A stretch of DNA of 64,000 nucleotides from Ktedonospora formicarum (GTDB lineage: Bacteria > Chloroflexota > Ktedonobacteria > Ktedonobacterales > Ktedonobacteraceae): contig NZ_BNJF01000001.1 in the NCBI RefSeq assembly GCF_016587355.1, positions 4,183,721-4,247,720 on the forward strand, in the 5' to 3' direction. Of this stretch, positions 34,505 through 43,227 are shown piece after piece. Numbering within the stretch: position 1 is the first letter of the stretch; each line of letters starts with the position of its first letter. The translations under genes were made by a program, and so were the position numbers. Under the pieces are notes generated by a model, which was not told where the DNA came from, did no database searches, and saw only the letters and a program-made list of their open reading frames with translations.

Positions 34505-35808
34505 CGTGTGTGCCAGATGTGGACACTGCCATCCTGGAGCCCGGTCGCGACATATGAGCTATCAGGCGACCAGCAGACTGTCCAGGGAGTCATGCCATTG
34601 GGAAGGTAGGTGTAGGTACTGGAACTCTTCTGTGGATTCCAGAGCTTGACGGTGTTGTCGGCGCTGCTGGAGACAATCTGGGTACCGTCAGGCGACCACG
34701 CGACGGATTGAATAACCCCACTATGTTCACGGTAGATCTCGTGGGTCTGCCCTGTCGCCGCGTTCCAGATGCGAACGGTGTTATCACTACTGCCGGAAGC
34801 GATGGTGGTACTATCTTCAGACCATGACAAGGCTGTTACCTTATCTTCATGTTCCTCATAGATGTTTGCTGGTTGATAAGTATCGAGGTCCCAGATTTGC
34901 ACTGTCCGATCCCAGGAACCGGAGGCAATTTTGCCCCCATCAGGTGACCAGGCCAGTGTATAGACGACATCGTGGTGTCCTCGATAGGTGAATGCCTTGC
35001 GCCCACTTTCTGTATTCCAGACATTGACTGTGCCATCGTTGATAGCAGCCGCGAGGAAGGCTCCGTCGGGTGACCAACAAACTTCCCAGATAGTATCAGT
35101 GGTAGACCAGGATTGCACTTGATTCAGGCTAGTTGCCTCCCAGATCTGCACAGTATTATCCGAGCCAGCGGAAGCGAGGAAGGCTCCATTTGGTGACCAG
35201 GCAACACTTTGAACATTGCGTGTGTGTCGCTTGCTTGTCTGGTCATGCTTGCCCGTGAAGGCGTCCCATATATGGATAGTGCCGCCCTGGAGGTTAGCGG
35301 GACCCGCCGCTGAAGCGATGCGCTGTGTATTGGGCGACCATGACACGCTTCCCACTGAACCATCGTGTCCAGGATAACGATAGAGGAGTTGTCCGATGGT
35401 GGTATGTGGCAATGGATTATAGTTGTGGGTACGTAACCAGTTCTGCATCCGTAGTCCCAGGGTGGCACGCTGGGTATATGCCAAAGTTCCGCTAGCCCCC
35501 AGGAGTATAGCTGTGGTTGCGCAACCTAGCAGAATGTGGCGGCGTGTATGGCGCGTTGTAGATGATGAGGAAATGTATGTGGCGGGTGTATTTTGTGGTT
35601 GAGCCGGAAGAGAGGGGAGCCGTACCGTCTGGTAAGCCGCTGCGTGCCGTTGTGGTGATGTCTGGTGGTTAGTTTGCATAGGAGCAGCGAGTGATTGTTG
35701 AGTCGCGTTCCCTGTCGTATGACCTCTCACCATGGCACCGCAATTTCCGCAGAAAAAAGCGTCCTCAAGCACATCCCCACCACATCTCGCGCAGGTGCCA
35801 TTCTCCAT
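34501..35808 (-). CDS. Zinc-ribbon, membrane-anchored WD40 beta-propeller protein
   Basis: The start is ATG 35808, preceded by GGAGGGG. The 435-residue product begins with a zinc ribbon (CARCGGDV...FFCGNC), then a Gln/Pro/Thr-rich linker, one transmembrane segment (RRHILLGCATTAILLGASGTLAY), and a seven-bladed WD40 propeller occupying about residues 145-435. Blade motifs such as SVAWSPNGAFLASAGSDNTVQIW are nearly regular. The propeller is predicted outside the membrane if the ribbon is cytoplasmic. It is likely a protein-interaction or ligand-binding scaffold. Its stop codon overlaps that of the ComB-like gene (shared CTAG), a tail-to-tail overlap. Confidence 0.85.
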   Translation of the reverse strand: MENGTCARCGGDVLEDAFFCGNCGAMVRGHTTGNATQQSLAAPMQTNHQTSPQRHAAAYQTVRLPSLPAQPQNTPATYISSSSTTRHTRRHILLGCATTAILLGASGTLAYTQRATLGLRMQNWLRTHNYNPLPHTTIGQLLYRYPGHDGSVGSVSWSPNTQRIASAAGPANLQGGTIHIWDAFTGKHDQTSKRHTRNVQSVAWSPNGAFLASAGSDNTVQIWEATSLNQVQSWSTTDTIWEVCWSPDGAFLAAAINDGTVNVWNTESGRKAFTYRGHHDVVYTLAWSPDGGKIASGSWDRTVQIWDLDTYQPANIYEEHEDKVTALSWSEDSTTIASGSSDNTVRIWNAATGQTHEIYREHSGVIQSVAWSPDGTQIVSSSADNTVKLWNPQKSSSTYTYLPNGMTPWTVCWSPDSSYVATGLQDGSVHIWHTR

Positions 35809-35976
35809 ATCCACCCCTCCAGATAAGATCACAACCATTTCATGATAGATGTATTGCCCGTTATTATACTAGAATAACGGTGAAATGGGAAGAGGGGGAG
35901 AGATGGATATAGTGTAAACAGGGTTCCTGGCGAGATTTATTAAAGCCGCGAATATTCCAGATGTATGAAATTTTCA

Positions 35977-36450
35977 TTAGTTAATGACCTTCAGAAGTAT
36001 TTGGAATGAAGCGTAAGCAAAAGCGGGAAAAGACAAGCCTCCATATAACATAAGTTGAAGATAGGTTGGATGAGGACCAGAGGAGATGCTTGCTCCAGGT
36101 ATTTCAGCGATTGAAGGTGTTCCTGGAAGGTAGATCACATCGACGCGATTACCAACCCGGTAGTTATCGAGGCGTACAGATTTAAAGGTGATGAGCCGTC
36201 CATCGGGCGCGGTGAAGGTAACAGTGGGAACTGTATAGTATTGGGTTTTAGTGCGTGCTGGAGCGGCATGCACGCGTATGACATCCCCAACGGTTCTATA
36301 ACCGTGTTGCCTTAAAAGTGTAAGATGGATGGCACCTCGTAACCCCCAGATGAGAGAAGACAGAGCGAATAAGGTAAGCAGCATGATCAGGAGAAAAACG
36401 ATGAGTGGAATTAGTTGTAAGAATTGTTCTTCTGGAAGTGCTGGAGACAT
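35977..36450 (-). CDS. DUF3592-like membrane protein
   Basis: The 157-residue protein has a hydrophobic helix near the N-terminus (LIPLIVFLLIMLLTLFALSSLIWGL) and another at the C-terminus, around a soluble beta-rich region. The pattern GDVIRVHA...YTVPTVTFTAPDGRLITFKSV...YRVGNRVDVIYLPGTPSIAEI is typical of DUF3592. Function is unknown. AAAGGAAC precedes the ATG at 36450. It is divergent from nadB. Confidence 0.78.
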   Translation of the reverse strand: MSPALPEEQFLQLIPLIVFLLIMLLTLFALSSLIWGLRGAIHLTLLRQHGYRTVGDVIRVHAAPARTKTQYYTVPTVTFTAPDGRLITFKSVRLDNYRVGNRVDVIYLPGTPSIAEIPGASISSGPHPTYLQLMLYGGLSFPAFAYASFQILLKVIN

Positions 36451-36669
36451 ATGAGTTCCTTTTCCCTATATCTGCCTGACAGGATATATAGTGCAATTCT
36501 TTACCTTTATTTTATCCAAAAAACTGATCCTTTGGCAAGCCTGGGAGTATGAGATCAGGAACATCGGGAGCGTATCTGCCTTTCATCTAGCTTGAGGAGC
36601 GGATCGATAATAGATAGATAGGCCATTTGTGCTAGCTGGAGGGATAAGTTTGACACGACTTTTGGCCCC

Positions 36670-36774
36670 TTGTGTTTCACTTTATTTATCTGGTATACTC
36701 TCTTCTACAAAGGTTAGTGTATTTACAACACCTTTTCTTTTTTGTCTGGCTGGTAAGTGTACTTTTGACACTTA
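36670..36774 (+). promoter_or_regulatory. nadB promoter with two similar operator-like inverted repeats
   Basis: A -35-like TTGTGT (36670-36675) and TATACT (36694-36699) are 18 bases apart. Two related inverted repeats follow: AGTGT-ATTTACA-ACACC (36716-36732) and TAAGTGT-ACTTTTG-ACACTTA (36754-36774). Both have a seven-base spacer and their centres are about 40 bases apart. They lie at and just after the predicted transcription start, as for a repressor. A NAD- or niacin-responsive regulator is the natural guess because the operon is nadBCA; I cannot name it. Confidence 0.5.
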
Positions 36775-36810
36775 GTGGCCAAGCTACTTATTCAAAGGAG
36801 AATAAGGGGT

Positions 36811-38442
36811 ATGCCTATCCTGGATGGTCAACCCTTTACAGTTGCGATTATAGGTGGAGGGATCGCGGGCTTATCACTAGCTCTGCGCCTTCCTGAAACG
36901 TCTCGTGTTGCCTTGCTTACGAAAGGGCAACTTGGTGAGAGCAATACTCGCTATGCGCAGGGTGGGCTATCCGTAGCCCTGGCACGAGACGACAACCCGG
37001 AACTGCATTTTCAAGATACGATGGCTGCTGGCGCTGGTCTCTGTGATGCGGAGGCAGTACGCATTCTGGTCGAACATGGTCCAGAGGCGGCCCGTTGGCT
37101 CATGCAACAGGGAGTCCAGTTTGATCGTGCACAGCCTGACAGTGATGCGCATGTAACGCCCGATGGCCTATTGCTTGGGCGAGAGGGGGCGCATAGTCGT
37201 TGGCGTGTCTTGCATGCCGGGGGAGACGCGACTGGGTATGAAATTGAGCGTGCTTTAATGACAGCGGTTCGCGCGCGTTCTTCCATTACGGTATTCGAGG
37301 AGACCTTTGTGGAGGAACTCTTGCTTGAGGATGGGAAGTGTGTGGGGTTGCGAGCTAGCGATCGTGATGGACAAACACTAACGCTGCGCGCGGAGGCAAC
37401 CGTGCTTGCTAGTGGTGGAGCGGGAGGCCTCTGGCTGCATACCTCGAATCCATCAGGCGCGACAGCTGATGGTTTGGCGCTGGCTTGGCGTGCAGGTGCC
37501 GCGCTGGTCGATCTTGAGTTTATGCAATTTCATCCTACTGTGCTGGTGGTTAATGGAATCTCGCACTTGATTTCCGAGGCTGTACGCGGCGAAGGAGCCT
37601 ACCTGCGTAATCACGCGGGCGAGCGCTTTATGCCACGCTATAGCTCGCAGGAAGAACTCGCGCCTCGCGACGTCGTCGCGCGCGCCATTCTTAAAGAGAT
37701 GTTGCTTGAGGGGACGCAACACCAATTCCTGGATCTGCGCCATTTGCCTGCCGAGCAGATGCACGCGCGCTTCCCAACTATCTCAGCTTTCTGTCGTGAG
37801 AATGGGCTGGACCTGGCGCGTGATCTGCTACCTATCGCGCCCGCCGCACACTATTGCATGGGTGGCGTTCTGGTTGATACCAGTGGGCGAACCAGTGTGC
37901 CAGCGCTCTACGCCGTTGGCGAGGTATCGTGCACCGGGGTCCACGGCGCGAATCGACTTGCTAGCAACTCTTTGCTAGAGGGACTGGTCTATGGGTTACG
38001 CGCTGCTGATGCTTTGGCGAGCAATAATGGACATGAGAGTGCCACTGTTATGTCATCATTGCGTGCCTCATCTACCCTTCAAATGGCACCTCATCTAGAC
38101 GTACAGTCGTTGGGTCCTGTGGACGATCTATCTTACGCACAGGTGCGTACTGAATTGCGCCAACTGATGTGGGAGCATGTCTCGCTTTCGCGCGATCACG
38201 ATGGACTACGTGTGGCTCAGCGCCGGGTGCGTGAACTTCAGGCCATGCTTGTCAACATATTGGATGGTGAGGCAACGCGTGCATGGCGTGAGACTCAAAA
38301 TATGTTGCAGGCTGCGGAACTGGTGATTGTCGCTGCTCTGCAACGTGATGAGAGTCGTGGTAGTCACTGGCGGCTCGACTATCCAACCATTGACGAGAAG
38401 CTTGATTATCATCACTTTGCCTGGCAGGCAGTCGGCAAATAG
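36811..38442 (+). CDS. nadB: L-aspartate oxidase
   Basis: FAD-dependent enzyme oxidising L-aspartate to iminoaspartate, the first step of de novo NAD synthesis. I use ATG 36811, preceded by AAGGAG, rather than GTG 36775. Features: FAD-binding IIGGGIAGLSLAL near the N-terminus; SNTRYAQGGLSVAL; the Arg/Glu active-site region EAVRGEGAYLRNHAGERFMPRY; HYCMGGVLVDTSGRT; and GVHGANRLASNSLLEGLVYG. The C-terminal ~100 residues are the family helical domain. Product length (543 residues) is normal. It is the first of three genes, nadB-nadC-nadA. Confidence 0.93.
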   Translation: MPILDGQPFTVAIIGGGIAGLSLALRLPETSRVALLTKGQLGESNTRYAQGGLSVALARDDNPELHFQDTMAAGAGLCDAEAVRILVEHGPEAARWLMQQGVQFDRAQPDSDAHVTPDGLLLGREGAHSRWRVLHAGGDATGYEIERALMTAVRARSSITVFEETFVEELLLEDGKCVGLRASDRDGQTLTLRAEATVLASGGAGGLWLHTSNPSGATADGLALAWRAGAALVDLEFMQFHPTVLVVNGISHLISEAVRGEGAYLRNHAGERFMPRYSSQEELAPRDVVARAILKEMLLEGTQHQFLDLRHLPAEQMHARFPTISAFCRENGLDLARDLLPIAPAAHYCMGGVLVDTSGRTSVPALYAVGEVSCTGVHGANRLASNSLLEGLVYGLRAADALASNNGHESATVMSSLRASSTLQMAPHLDVQSLGPVDDLSYAQVRTELRQLMWEHVSLSRDHDGLRVAQRRVRELQAMLVNILDGEATRAWRETQNMLQAAELVIVAALQRDESRGSHWRLDYPTIDEKLDYHHFAWQAVGK

Positions 38443-38473
38443 CCAGCTTTCCAGGAGGAGAGGACTATCCCTT

Positions 38474-39373
38474 ATGCAGAAAGCTATTCTAGATCTCATC
38501 ACGTCAGCACTTGTGGAAGACGGAGCCTATGACGATATCACGACGCTCAGCACTGTCGCGCCAGATCGTCAGGCGAACGCGCGCATTGTTACACGTGAGG
38601 ATGGAGTGGTCGCTGGCATATCAGTTGCTGCCGAGACATTCCGTCTGTTTGATCATCGCGTCGCTGTAGAGATGGCAGTTGTCGATGGCGCGTCCGTGCG
38701 AGTTGGTGAGACACTGGTGCAGATCAGTGGCTCTGCACGCTCACTGCTAAGCGCTGAGCGAGTCGCTTTGAATTTTCTTGGTCGTCTCTCTGGAATCGCG
38801 ACCGTGAGCGCGCGTTGTGCTCGCGCCCTTGAGGGGACACGAACTCGCGTGCTCGATACACGTAAGACGACGCCTGGTTTGCGTCATCTGGAGAAGGAAG
38901 CTGTCCGCCTGGGTGGCGGACAGAACCATCGTTTCGGTTTGAACGATGGTGTGTTAATTAAGGACAACCATATTATCGCCGCTGGTGGTATTGCGCAGGC
39001 TGTTACTGCTGCGAGATCGCTAGCTCCTCACTTGCTCAAGATTGAGGTGGAATGCGAAACCTTAGATGAGGTACAGGAGGCATTGGTGTCTGGAGCGGAT
39101 GTCATCTTGCTCGACAACATGGATATCGAGACGATGAGACGTGCTGTCACATCCATTCGTGCCTCCGATCCACGGGTATTGATTGAGGCTTCGGGCAATA
39201 TCGGCACCAATACAGAGAAGCTTGTCGCGGTCGCTGGTACTGGAGTCGATTTCATCTCGCTCGGTGCTCTGACCCATTCCGCCCCAACTTTGATGTCTCT
39301 CTTGAGTTTGTGTAGCCTCCACGCCAAAGTCGCGGAGACACTCGACGAACCTTATTCATGGAGGAGAAGCTAG
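38474..39373 (+). CDS. nadC: Nicotinate-nucleotide pyrophosphorylase (quinolinate phosphoribosyltransferase)
   Basis: Converts quinolinate and PRPP to nicotinate mononucleotide. The ATG at 38474 follows a strong AGGAGGAGAGG; longer in-frame extensions run into nadB. The 299-residue product has the family motifs LNFLGRLSGIAT, DTRKTTPGLRHLEKEAVRLGGGQNHR, LNDGVLIKDNHI, KIEVECETLDE, ILLDNMD and the phosphate-binding EASGNI. The stop TAG is immediately followed by the ATG of nadA. It lies 31 bases after nadB, in the same operon. Confidence 0.95.
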   Translation: MQKAILDLITSALVEDGAYDDITTLSTVAPDRQANARIVTREDGVVAGISVAAETFRLFDHRVAVEMAVVDGASVRVGETLVQISGSARSLLSAERVALNFLGRLSGIATVSARCARALEGTRTRVLDTRKTTPGLRHLEKEAVRLGGGQNHRFGLNDGVLIKDNHIIAAGGIAQAVTAARSLAPHLLKIEVECETLDEVQEALVSGADVILLDNMDIETMRRAVTSIRASDPRVLIEASGNIGTNTEKLVAVAGTGVDFISLGALTHSAPTLMSLLSLCSLHAKVAETLDEPYSWRRS

Positions 39374-40561
39374 ATGGCAATTACAACAGCCTGCGCTGAG
39401 AGCCAGGAGACACGCATTCTACCCTTGCTCAAGCCTCAGACAAGAGCCAGGCATGACATATCGAAGCGCGTCGATAACATTCCCACATTCTACGCGGAGA
39501 TGGATGGTGAAGAGCTTGACCGACGGATCGCGGCGGCACGTGCCACTCTTGGTGAACGCCTGGTGATTCTAGGTCACCATTACCAGCGTGATGAGATCAT
39601 CAAGTATGCTGACTTCCGGGGCGATTCCTTCAAGCTAGCGCAACTTGCCGCCGAGCGGCCTGAGGCCGATTATATTGTCTTCTGTGGCGTCCACTTTATG
39701 GCTGAGAGCGCTGATGTGCTCAGCACCCCCAACCAGAAGGTAATTTTGCCCAATCCCGCCGCAGGTTGCTCGATGGCGGATATGGCGAATATTGCCGAAG
39801 TTGAAGAATGTTGGGAGACACTCACAGATATTCTGGGCGAGGACGCGGGTATCATCCCTGTGACCTACATGAACTCCGCCGCGAACCTCAAGGCTTTCTG
39901 TGGTCGTCATGGTGGTATTGTCTGCACCTCGTCAAACGCTCCTGCCGTCATGCGCTGGGCCTTCGAGCAGGGCAAGCGTGTGCTCTTCTTTCCCGATGAG
40001 CACCTGGGGCGCAATACCGGTCGCGCCTTTGGCATTCCGGCGGATGAGATGACCATCTGGAACCCTAAGAATCCGCTTGCCGATGAAGATTCAGAGGAAC
40101 AAATCGAGCGCGCGAAGATCATTCTCTGGAAGGGATACTGCACCACGCATATGCGCTTCAATGTGCAGCAGATCGAGAAGGCGCGCGCCGAGTATCCTGA
40201 TGTCAGGATCATTGTGCATCCAGAGTGTCGCCAGGAGGTAGTAGAAGCTGCTGACCTGTATGGCTCGACTGAGTACATTATTCAGCAAATTGAGAAGGCG
40301 CCTGCTGGGACGAAATGGGGCGTCGCAACTGAGATTAATCTGGTGCATCGCCTGGCGCAGGAGCATCCAGACCAGTTCATCTTCTGCCTCGATCCCATTG
40401 TTTGCCCTTGCTCGACAATGTATCGCATCCACCCTGCGTACCTGGCCTGGGTGCTGGAGTCCCTGGTTGAAGGCGAAGTCATCAACCAGGTGAGCGTTGA
40501 TACTGACACAATCCACTGGGCGCGCGTCGCCCTGGAGCGCATGCTCGCCCTCAAAGGTTAA
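39374..40561 (+). CDS. nadA: Quinolinate synthase
   Basis: Condenses iminoaspartate with dihydroxyacetone phosphate to give quinolinate, using a 4Fe-4S cluster. The 395-residue product carries the three cluster cysteines in NPAAGCSMAD, HPECRQEV and DPIVCPCSTMYRI, and the substrate-binding motifs LGHHYQRDEI, GDSFKLAQ and EINLVHRLAQEHP. It contains a longer N-terminus than the shortest NadA proteins. Start and stop of nadC and nadA abut. A very long perfect hairpin closes the operon. Confidence 0.95.
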   Translation: MAITTACAESQETRILPLLKPQTRARHDISKRVDNIPTFYAEMDGEELDRRIAAARATLGERLVILGHHYQRDEIIKYADFRGDSFKLAQLAAERPEADYIVFCGVHFMAESADVLSTPNQKVILPNPAAGCSMADMANIAEVEECWETLTDILGEDAGIIPVTYMNSAANLKAFCGRHGGIVCTSSNAPAVMRWAFEQGKRVLFFPDEHLGRNTGRAFGIPADEMTIWNPKNPLADEDSEEQIERAKIILWKGYCTTHMRFNVQQIEKARAEYPDVRIIVHPECRQEVVEAADLYGSTEYIIQQIEKAPAGTKWGVATEINLVHRLAQEHPDQFIFCLDPIVCPCSTMYRIHPAYLAWVLESLVEGEVINQVSVDTDTIHWARVALERMLALKG

Positions 40562-40590
40562 GCCACAAAGGAAACAGAGGCATTGCCCAC

Positions 40591-40643
40591 AAGAAGGGAG
40601 TCAAGCGAACTGATTCAGGTTCAGTTCGCTTGACTCCCTTCTT
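40591..40643 (+). terminator. Terminator-like perfect 23-bp inverted repeat after nadA
   Basis: The arms are 40591-40613 and 40621-40643, perfectly complementary over 23 bases (start AAGAAGGGAGTC) with the seven-base loop TTCAGGT. The 3' arm ends in CCCTTCTT. It ends the nad operon; the arm length is far beyond that of an average terminator. Confidence 0.75.
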
Positions 40644-40763
40644 GATATTGCATAAGTGCGCGTTTGAATTTATGAGTTATCGGCGCGCATTTTATTGAAG
40701 AGGATAGATTTCTATGCGATACTATGTAATGATTCCCTGCATATAGATTGAGAGAGACTTTAA

Positions 40764-41321
40764 ATGGACACTAATGATAGAGAGCATATTCGACTGAAGA
40801 ACGGTCTCCTGTTGACGTTGCGAGACGCAGAGCCAGACGACGCCGAACGGCTACTGGTATATGTTGAGCAGATAGCTGGTGAGAGCGATAACGTTACAAT
40901 GGGTCCTGGTGAGTTCGGTATGAGTGTCGAGGATGAGCGTGTCTACCTCAAACAGATCGCGGAAATACCAACCAGCCTCTACCTTATCGCTGAGATCGAA
41001 GGTGAGATTGTCGGGACGTTGTCCTTTAGCGCTGGCAGGCGTCCGCGCGTGCGGCACGTTGGCGAGTTCGGGACGAGTGTTTTGCGTAAATACTGGAACC
41101 TGGGCATTGGCCACCATATGTTGATGTATCTTCTAGATTGGGCCAGAGGAACAGGCATTATTCGTAAGATTAACCTGCGTGTGCGTGTCGATAATCTCCC
41201 CGCGATCCATCTCTATGAGAAGTGTGGCTTTGTCCATGAAGGGCGCGTTTCGCGAGAGTTATATATACATGGGCAATTTGTGGGTGTCTTTGTGATGGGT
41301 ATGGAATTGGACCCGAAGTAA
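40764..41321 (+). CDS. GNAT family N-acetyltransferase
   Basis: The 185-residue protein is a single GNAT domain that transfers an acetyl group from acetyl-CoA to an amine. Motif A is visible in FGTSVLRKYWNLGIGHHMLMYLLDWA, and the C-terminal INLRVRVDNLPAIHLYEKCGFVHEGRVSRELYI matches motif B and the RimJ/RimL-type end. The substrate cannot be inferred. It is a single gene followed by its own terminator. Confidence 0.85.
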   Translation: MDTNDREHIRLKNGLLLTLRDAEPDDAERLLVYVEQIAGESDNVTMGPGEFGMSVEDERVYLKQIAEIPTSLYLIAEIEGEIVGTLSFSAGRRPRVRHVGEFGTSVLRKYWNLGIGHHMLMYLLDWARGTGIIRKINLRVRVDNLPAIHLYEKCGFVHEGRVSRELYIHGQFVGVFVMGMELDPK

Positions 41322-41331
41322 AGGGGTGTCG

Positions 41332-41358
41332 CTTGACTATTCACAGTCAAGGTGTTTT
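41332..41358 (+). terminator. Intrinsic terminator after the acetyltransferase
   Basis: CTTGACT (41332-41338) pairs with AGTCAAG (41345-41351) around a six-base loop and is followed by GTGTTTT. It starts ten bases after the stop codon. Confidence 0.65.
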
Positions 41359-41404
41359 ATGTGCGTGATACAAATGGCAGTGATCGAGGGCGTGTTACTA
41401 TATT

Positions 41405-41518
41405 GTGAAGCGTCTGCGTGGCGTTAAGGCGATGCTCAATACCTTCAATGCCGATGTCGGTTTCCGCATTGCGTTCAATCATACTAAACGCATCAAACAT
41501 ACAAGCGCCAAACAATAG
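41405..41518 (+). CDS. Possible small basic ORF (37 aa) or small RNA gene
   Basis: A short frame from GTG 41405 to TAG 41518 encodes a basic peptide beginning MKRLRGVKAMLNTFNADVGF. It lies between a terminator ending at 41358 and a second strong terminator that starts five bases after its stop, so the interval behaves like a separate transcript. No good Shine-Dalgarno precedes the GTG, so a non-coding RNA or a fragment of a decayed gene is equally possible. I recognise no family. Confidence 0.3.
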   Translation: MKRLRGVKAMLNTFNADVGFRIAFNHTKRIKHTSAKQ

Positions 41519-41522
41519 AGCG

Positions 41523-41557
41523 AGCAGGATAGCTTTTAAGCAGCTATCCTGCTTTTT
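41523..41557 (+). terminator. Strong intrinsic terminator
   Basis: AGCAGGATAGCT (41523-41534) pairs perfectly with AGCTATCCTGCT (41542-41553) with loop TTTAAGC, followed by a T-run to 41557. Orientation is plus strand. It overlaps the end of the opposing small membrane ORF. Confidence 0.85.
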
Positions 41558-41739
41558 CTGGAAAGGATGGAAACATGTTCATGCGTTGGATCAAAGCGGG
41601 AGGTTTTATTGTCATATTCCTTAGAGAAGCCCCTAGGAAGAAATTGGGGCTTCTCTCCATAGAGCGCAATTGTCAGCAAGACAACAAAGGCAAACACCAG
41701 AGAGAGCACGATGCTGCTATGTATCTTTCGAGTTTGCAA
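41536..41739 (-). CDS. Small single-pass membrane protein downstream of UbiA gene
   Basis: The 67-residue frame starts at TTG 41739, with ATGGAG seven bases upstream on the minus strand and the stop of the UbiA-type gene only 12 bases away. It contains one convincing hydrophobic helix (SSIVLSLVFAFVVLLTIALYG) after a short basic N-terminus, then a polar tail. An inverted repeat (41623-41633 with 41646-41656) lies inside the frame. I recognise no family; position suggests co-transcription with the prenyltransferase-type gene. Confidence 0.4.
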   Translation of the reverse strand: MQTRKIHSSIVLSLVFAFVVLLTIALYGEKPQFLPRGFSKEYDNKTSRFDPTHEHVSILSRKSRIAA

Positions 41740-41751
41740 AAGTCAACTCCA

Positions 41752-42774
41752 TCAGTGAGGTAACACATAGAACACCGCAAGAATAATTACAGTACATATC
41801 ACAACGGTTACTAACATATGGCGGTCGTGTAATAGCACTTCATCAGGGCTTCCTCCATCTTTACGCACGTAAACCAGATAGAGGTAACGGAAAAGGCCAT
41901 ACAATACAAAAGGTACCGTCAGAATAATATTGTGATACCCGGTAGGAGCTTCTACCGTGTAGAGGCTATATGCCATCAATGTACAGGTCGTCACAACGGT
42001 AATCATCTGGTCCAGCATGGGGATGTTATACTCATTGAGAATTTGACGATGGGTCCCAGCCTTCCCTTGCAGAAGGACAAGCTCATTGCGACGTTTACTA
42101 AGCGCCAGGAAGAGCGAGAGCAGGCACGTGACCATGTAGAGCCAGGGCGAGATAGAGACAGGGGTCACAAGCGCCCCCGCGATGACACGAAGGACAAACC
42201 CACAAGCAATCACAAAAATATCAATCAGGACAATATGCTTGAGCCAGACACCATAGAGCACCATTAACACAAGATACGCGAGCACACACAGCGAGAACAA
42301 AAGGTTGGACCCTCCGAGGTTTGCGTATATATCCCTGGATGGCATAACTGGAAAAGCGAAAATCGCAAGCGAGAGAGCAGCGCAGACGAGCACAATAATG
42401 ACCATCGCCACCACAGCCCAGGAAACAGGAAGTTGACCTGAAGCCAGAGGGCGGCTACATTTCACCGGATGCTGACGATCTTTCTCAATATCAAGCAGAT
42501 CATTGAAGAGATAAATACCACTTGAGGCCAAACAGAAGGCAAGAAAAGCTAAAAGAGCGCGCTCAAATTCATTCAATAGCAAGAGATGGCCTGAGAAGGT
42601 AATCGCAATAAAGAGCGTAGCATTCTTTGTCCACTGCTTGGGACGCATCCCTTTGAGCAATGCACGTAAACGCCCTTTCGTACTAAGCGTAGAAGTCACA
42701 CCTGATGGTGGCTGAGGAGTTATTGGTGATGCCACATGAGAGGTCTTCATGCTACTTTGCTGAGAAGTTGGCAT
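41752..42774 (-). CDS. UbiA-family prenyltransferase, probable decaprenyl-phosphate phosphoribosyltransferase
   Basis: Probable DPPR synthase, which attaches ribose-5-phosphate from PRPP to a polyprenyl phosphate, the first step to polyprenyl-phosphoryl-arabinose. The 340-residue membrane protein has about eight or nine helices; RPKQWTKNATLF and the NDxxDxxxD motif in FNDLLDIEKDRQHP, followed by RPLASG, match this subgroup of UbiA proteins. ATG 42774 is chosen because GGAAG lies six bases upstream. The assignment is strengthened by DprE1-like and DprE2-like genes 3-6 kb away. It is divergent from the GT-C gene. Confidence 0.82.
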   Translation of the reverse strand: MPTSQQSSMKTSHVASPITPQPPSGVTSTLSTKGRLRALLKGMRPKQWTKNATLFIAITFSGHLLLLNEFERALLAFLAFCLASSGIYLFNDLLDIEKDRQHPVKCSRPLASGQLPVSWAVVAMVIIVLVCAALSLAIFAFPVMPSRDIYANLGGSNLLFSLCVLAYLVLMVLYGVWLKHIVLIDIFVIACGFVLRVIAGALVTPVSISPWLYMVTCLLSLFLALSKRRNELVLLQGKAGTHRQILNEYNIPMLDQMITVVTTCTLMAYSLYTVEAPTGYHNIILTVPFVLYGLFRYLYLVYVRKDGGSPDEVLLHDRHMLVTVVICTVIILAVFYVLPH

Positions 42775-43227
42775 AGATTCTTCCAAAGGAGTTACTCTCT
42801 TCTAATATCCCTTAAGACAAATTCTTTTTGTCTAAACGACAACTATAGACGAGACGGTCTGCAAGATACATCAGTAACGAGCAAGCCAAAAAGTTCAGTG
42901 ATTGTCACAAGGAGTGCGCAAATGTCGTTATATGAGCAAGCAGATTCGTACAGATAAGAGAACACCCACTCGCAAGGGAAAGAATAGTAGCGAGAGAAGC
43001 ATGCAAAAGTTAGGGCACATGTAGCCTCTTTCTTTGCCACGGATACAGAGCGCAGGTCTACAAACTGGACCATCTGCATAGCCCTTCTTGGTGGAAATAG
43101 TTATTGATGTGTTTCTTTTGAGTGAAGATCCTGTATAATAAAAACCGCTTAGCTTGTCGATTATCACGCTTAAGCCCCTTATGCATATGTTTCACGTCAT
43201 TCGCCCATAATAAGGGAGTTTGTTGCT
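42775..43227. promoter_or_regulatory. Divergent promoter region, UbiA and GT-C genes
   Basis: The 453-base spacer has a TATAAT at 43134-43139 pointing toward the GT-C gene, about 90 bases before its ATG; no matching -35 is clear. AAGGGAG precedes the ATG at 43228. The UbiA-side promoter is not obvious. Short frames on both strands here have no Shine-Dalgarno and no family resemblance. Confidence 0.4.

Noticed and set aside
39390..39410. CTGAGA-like string resembling a thiamine riboswitch core
   Set aside because: It is inside the nadA coding sequence and no other core element is present.
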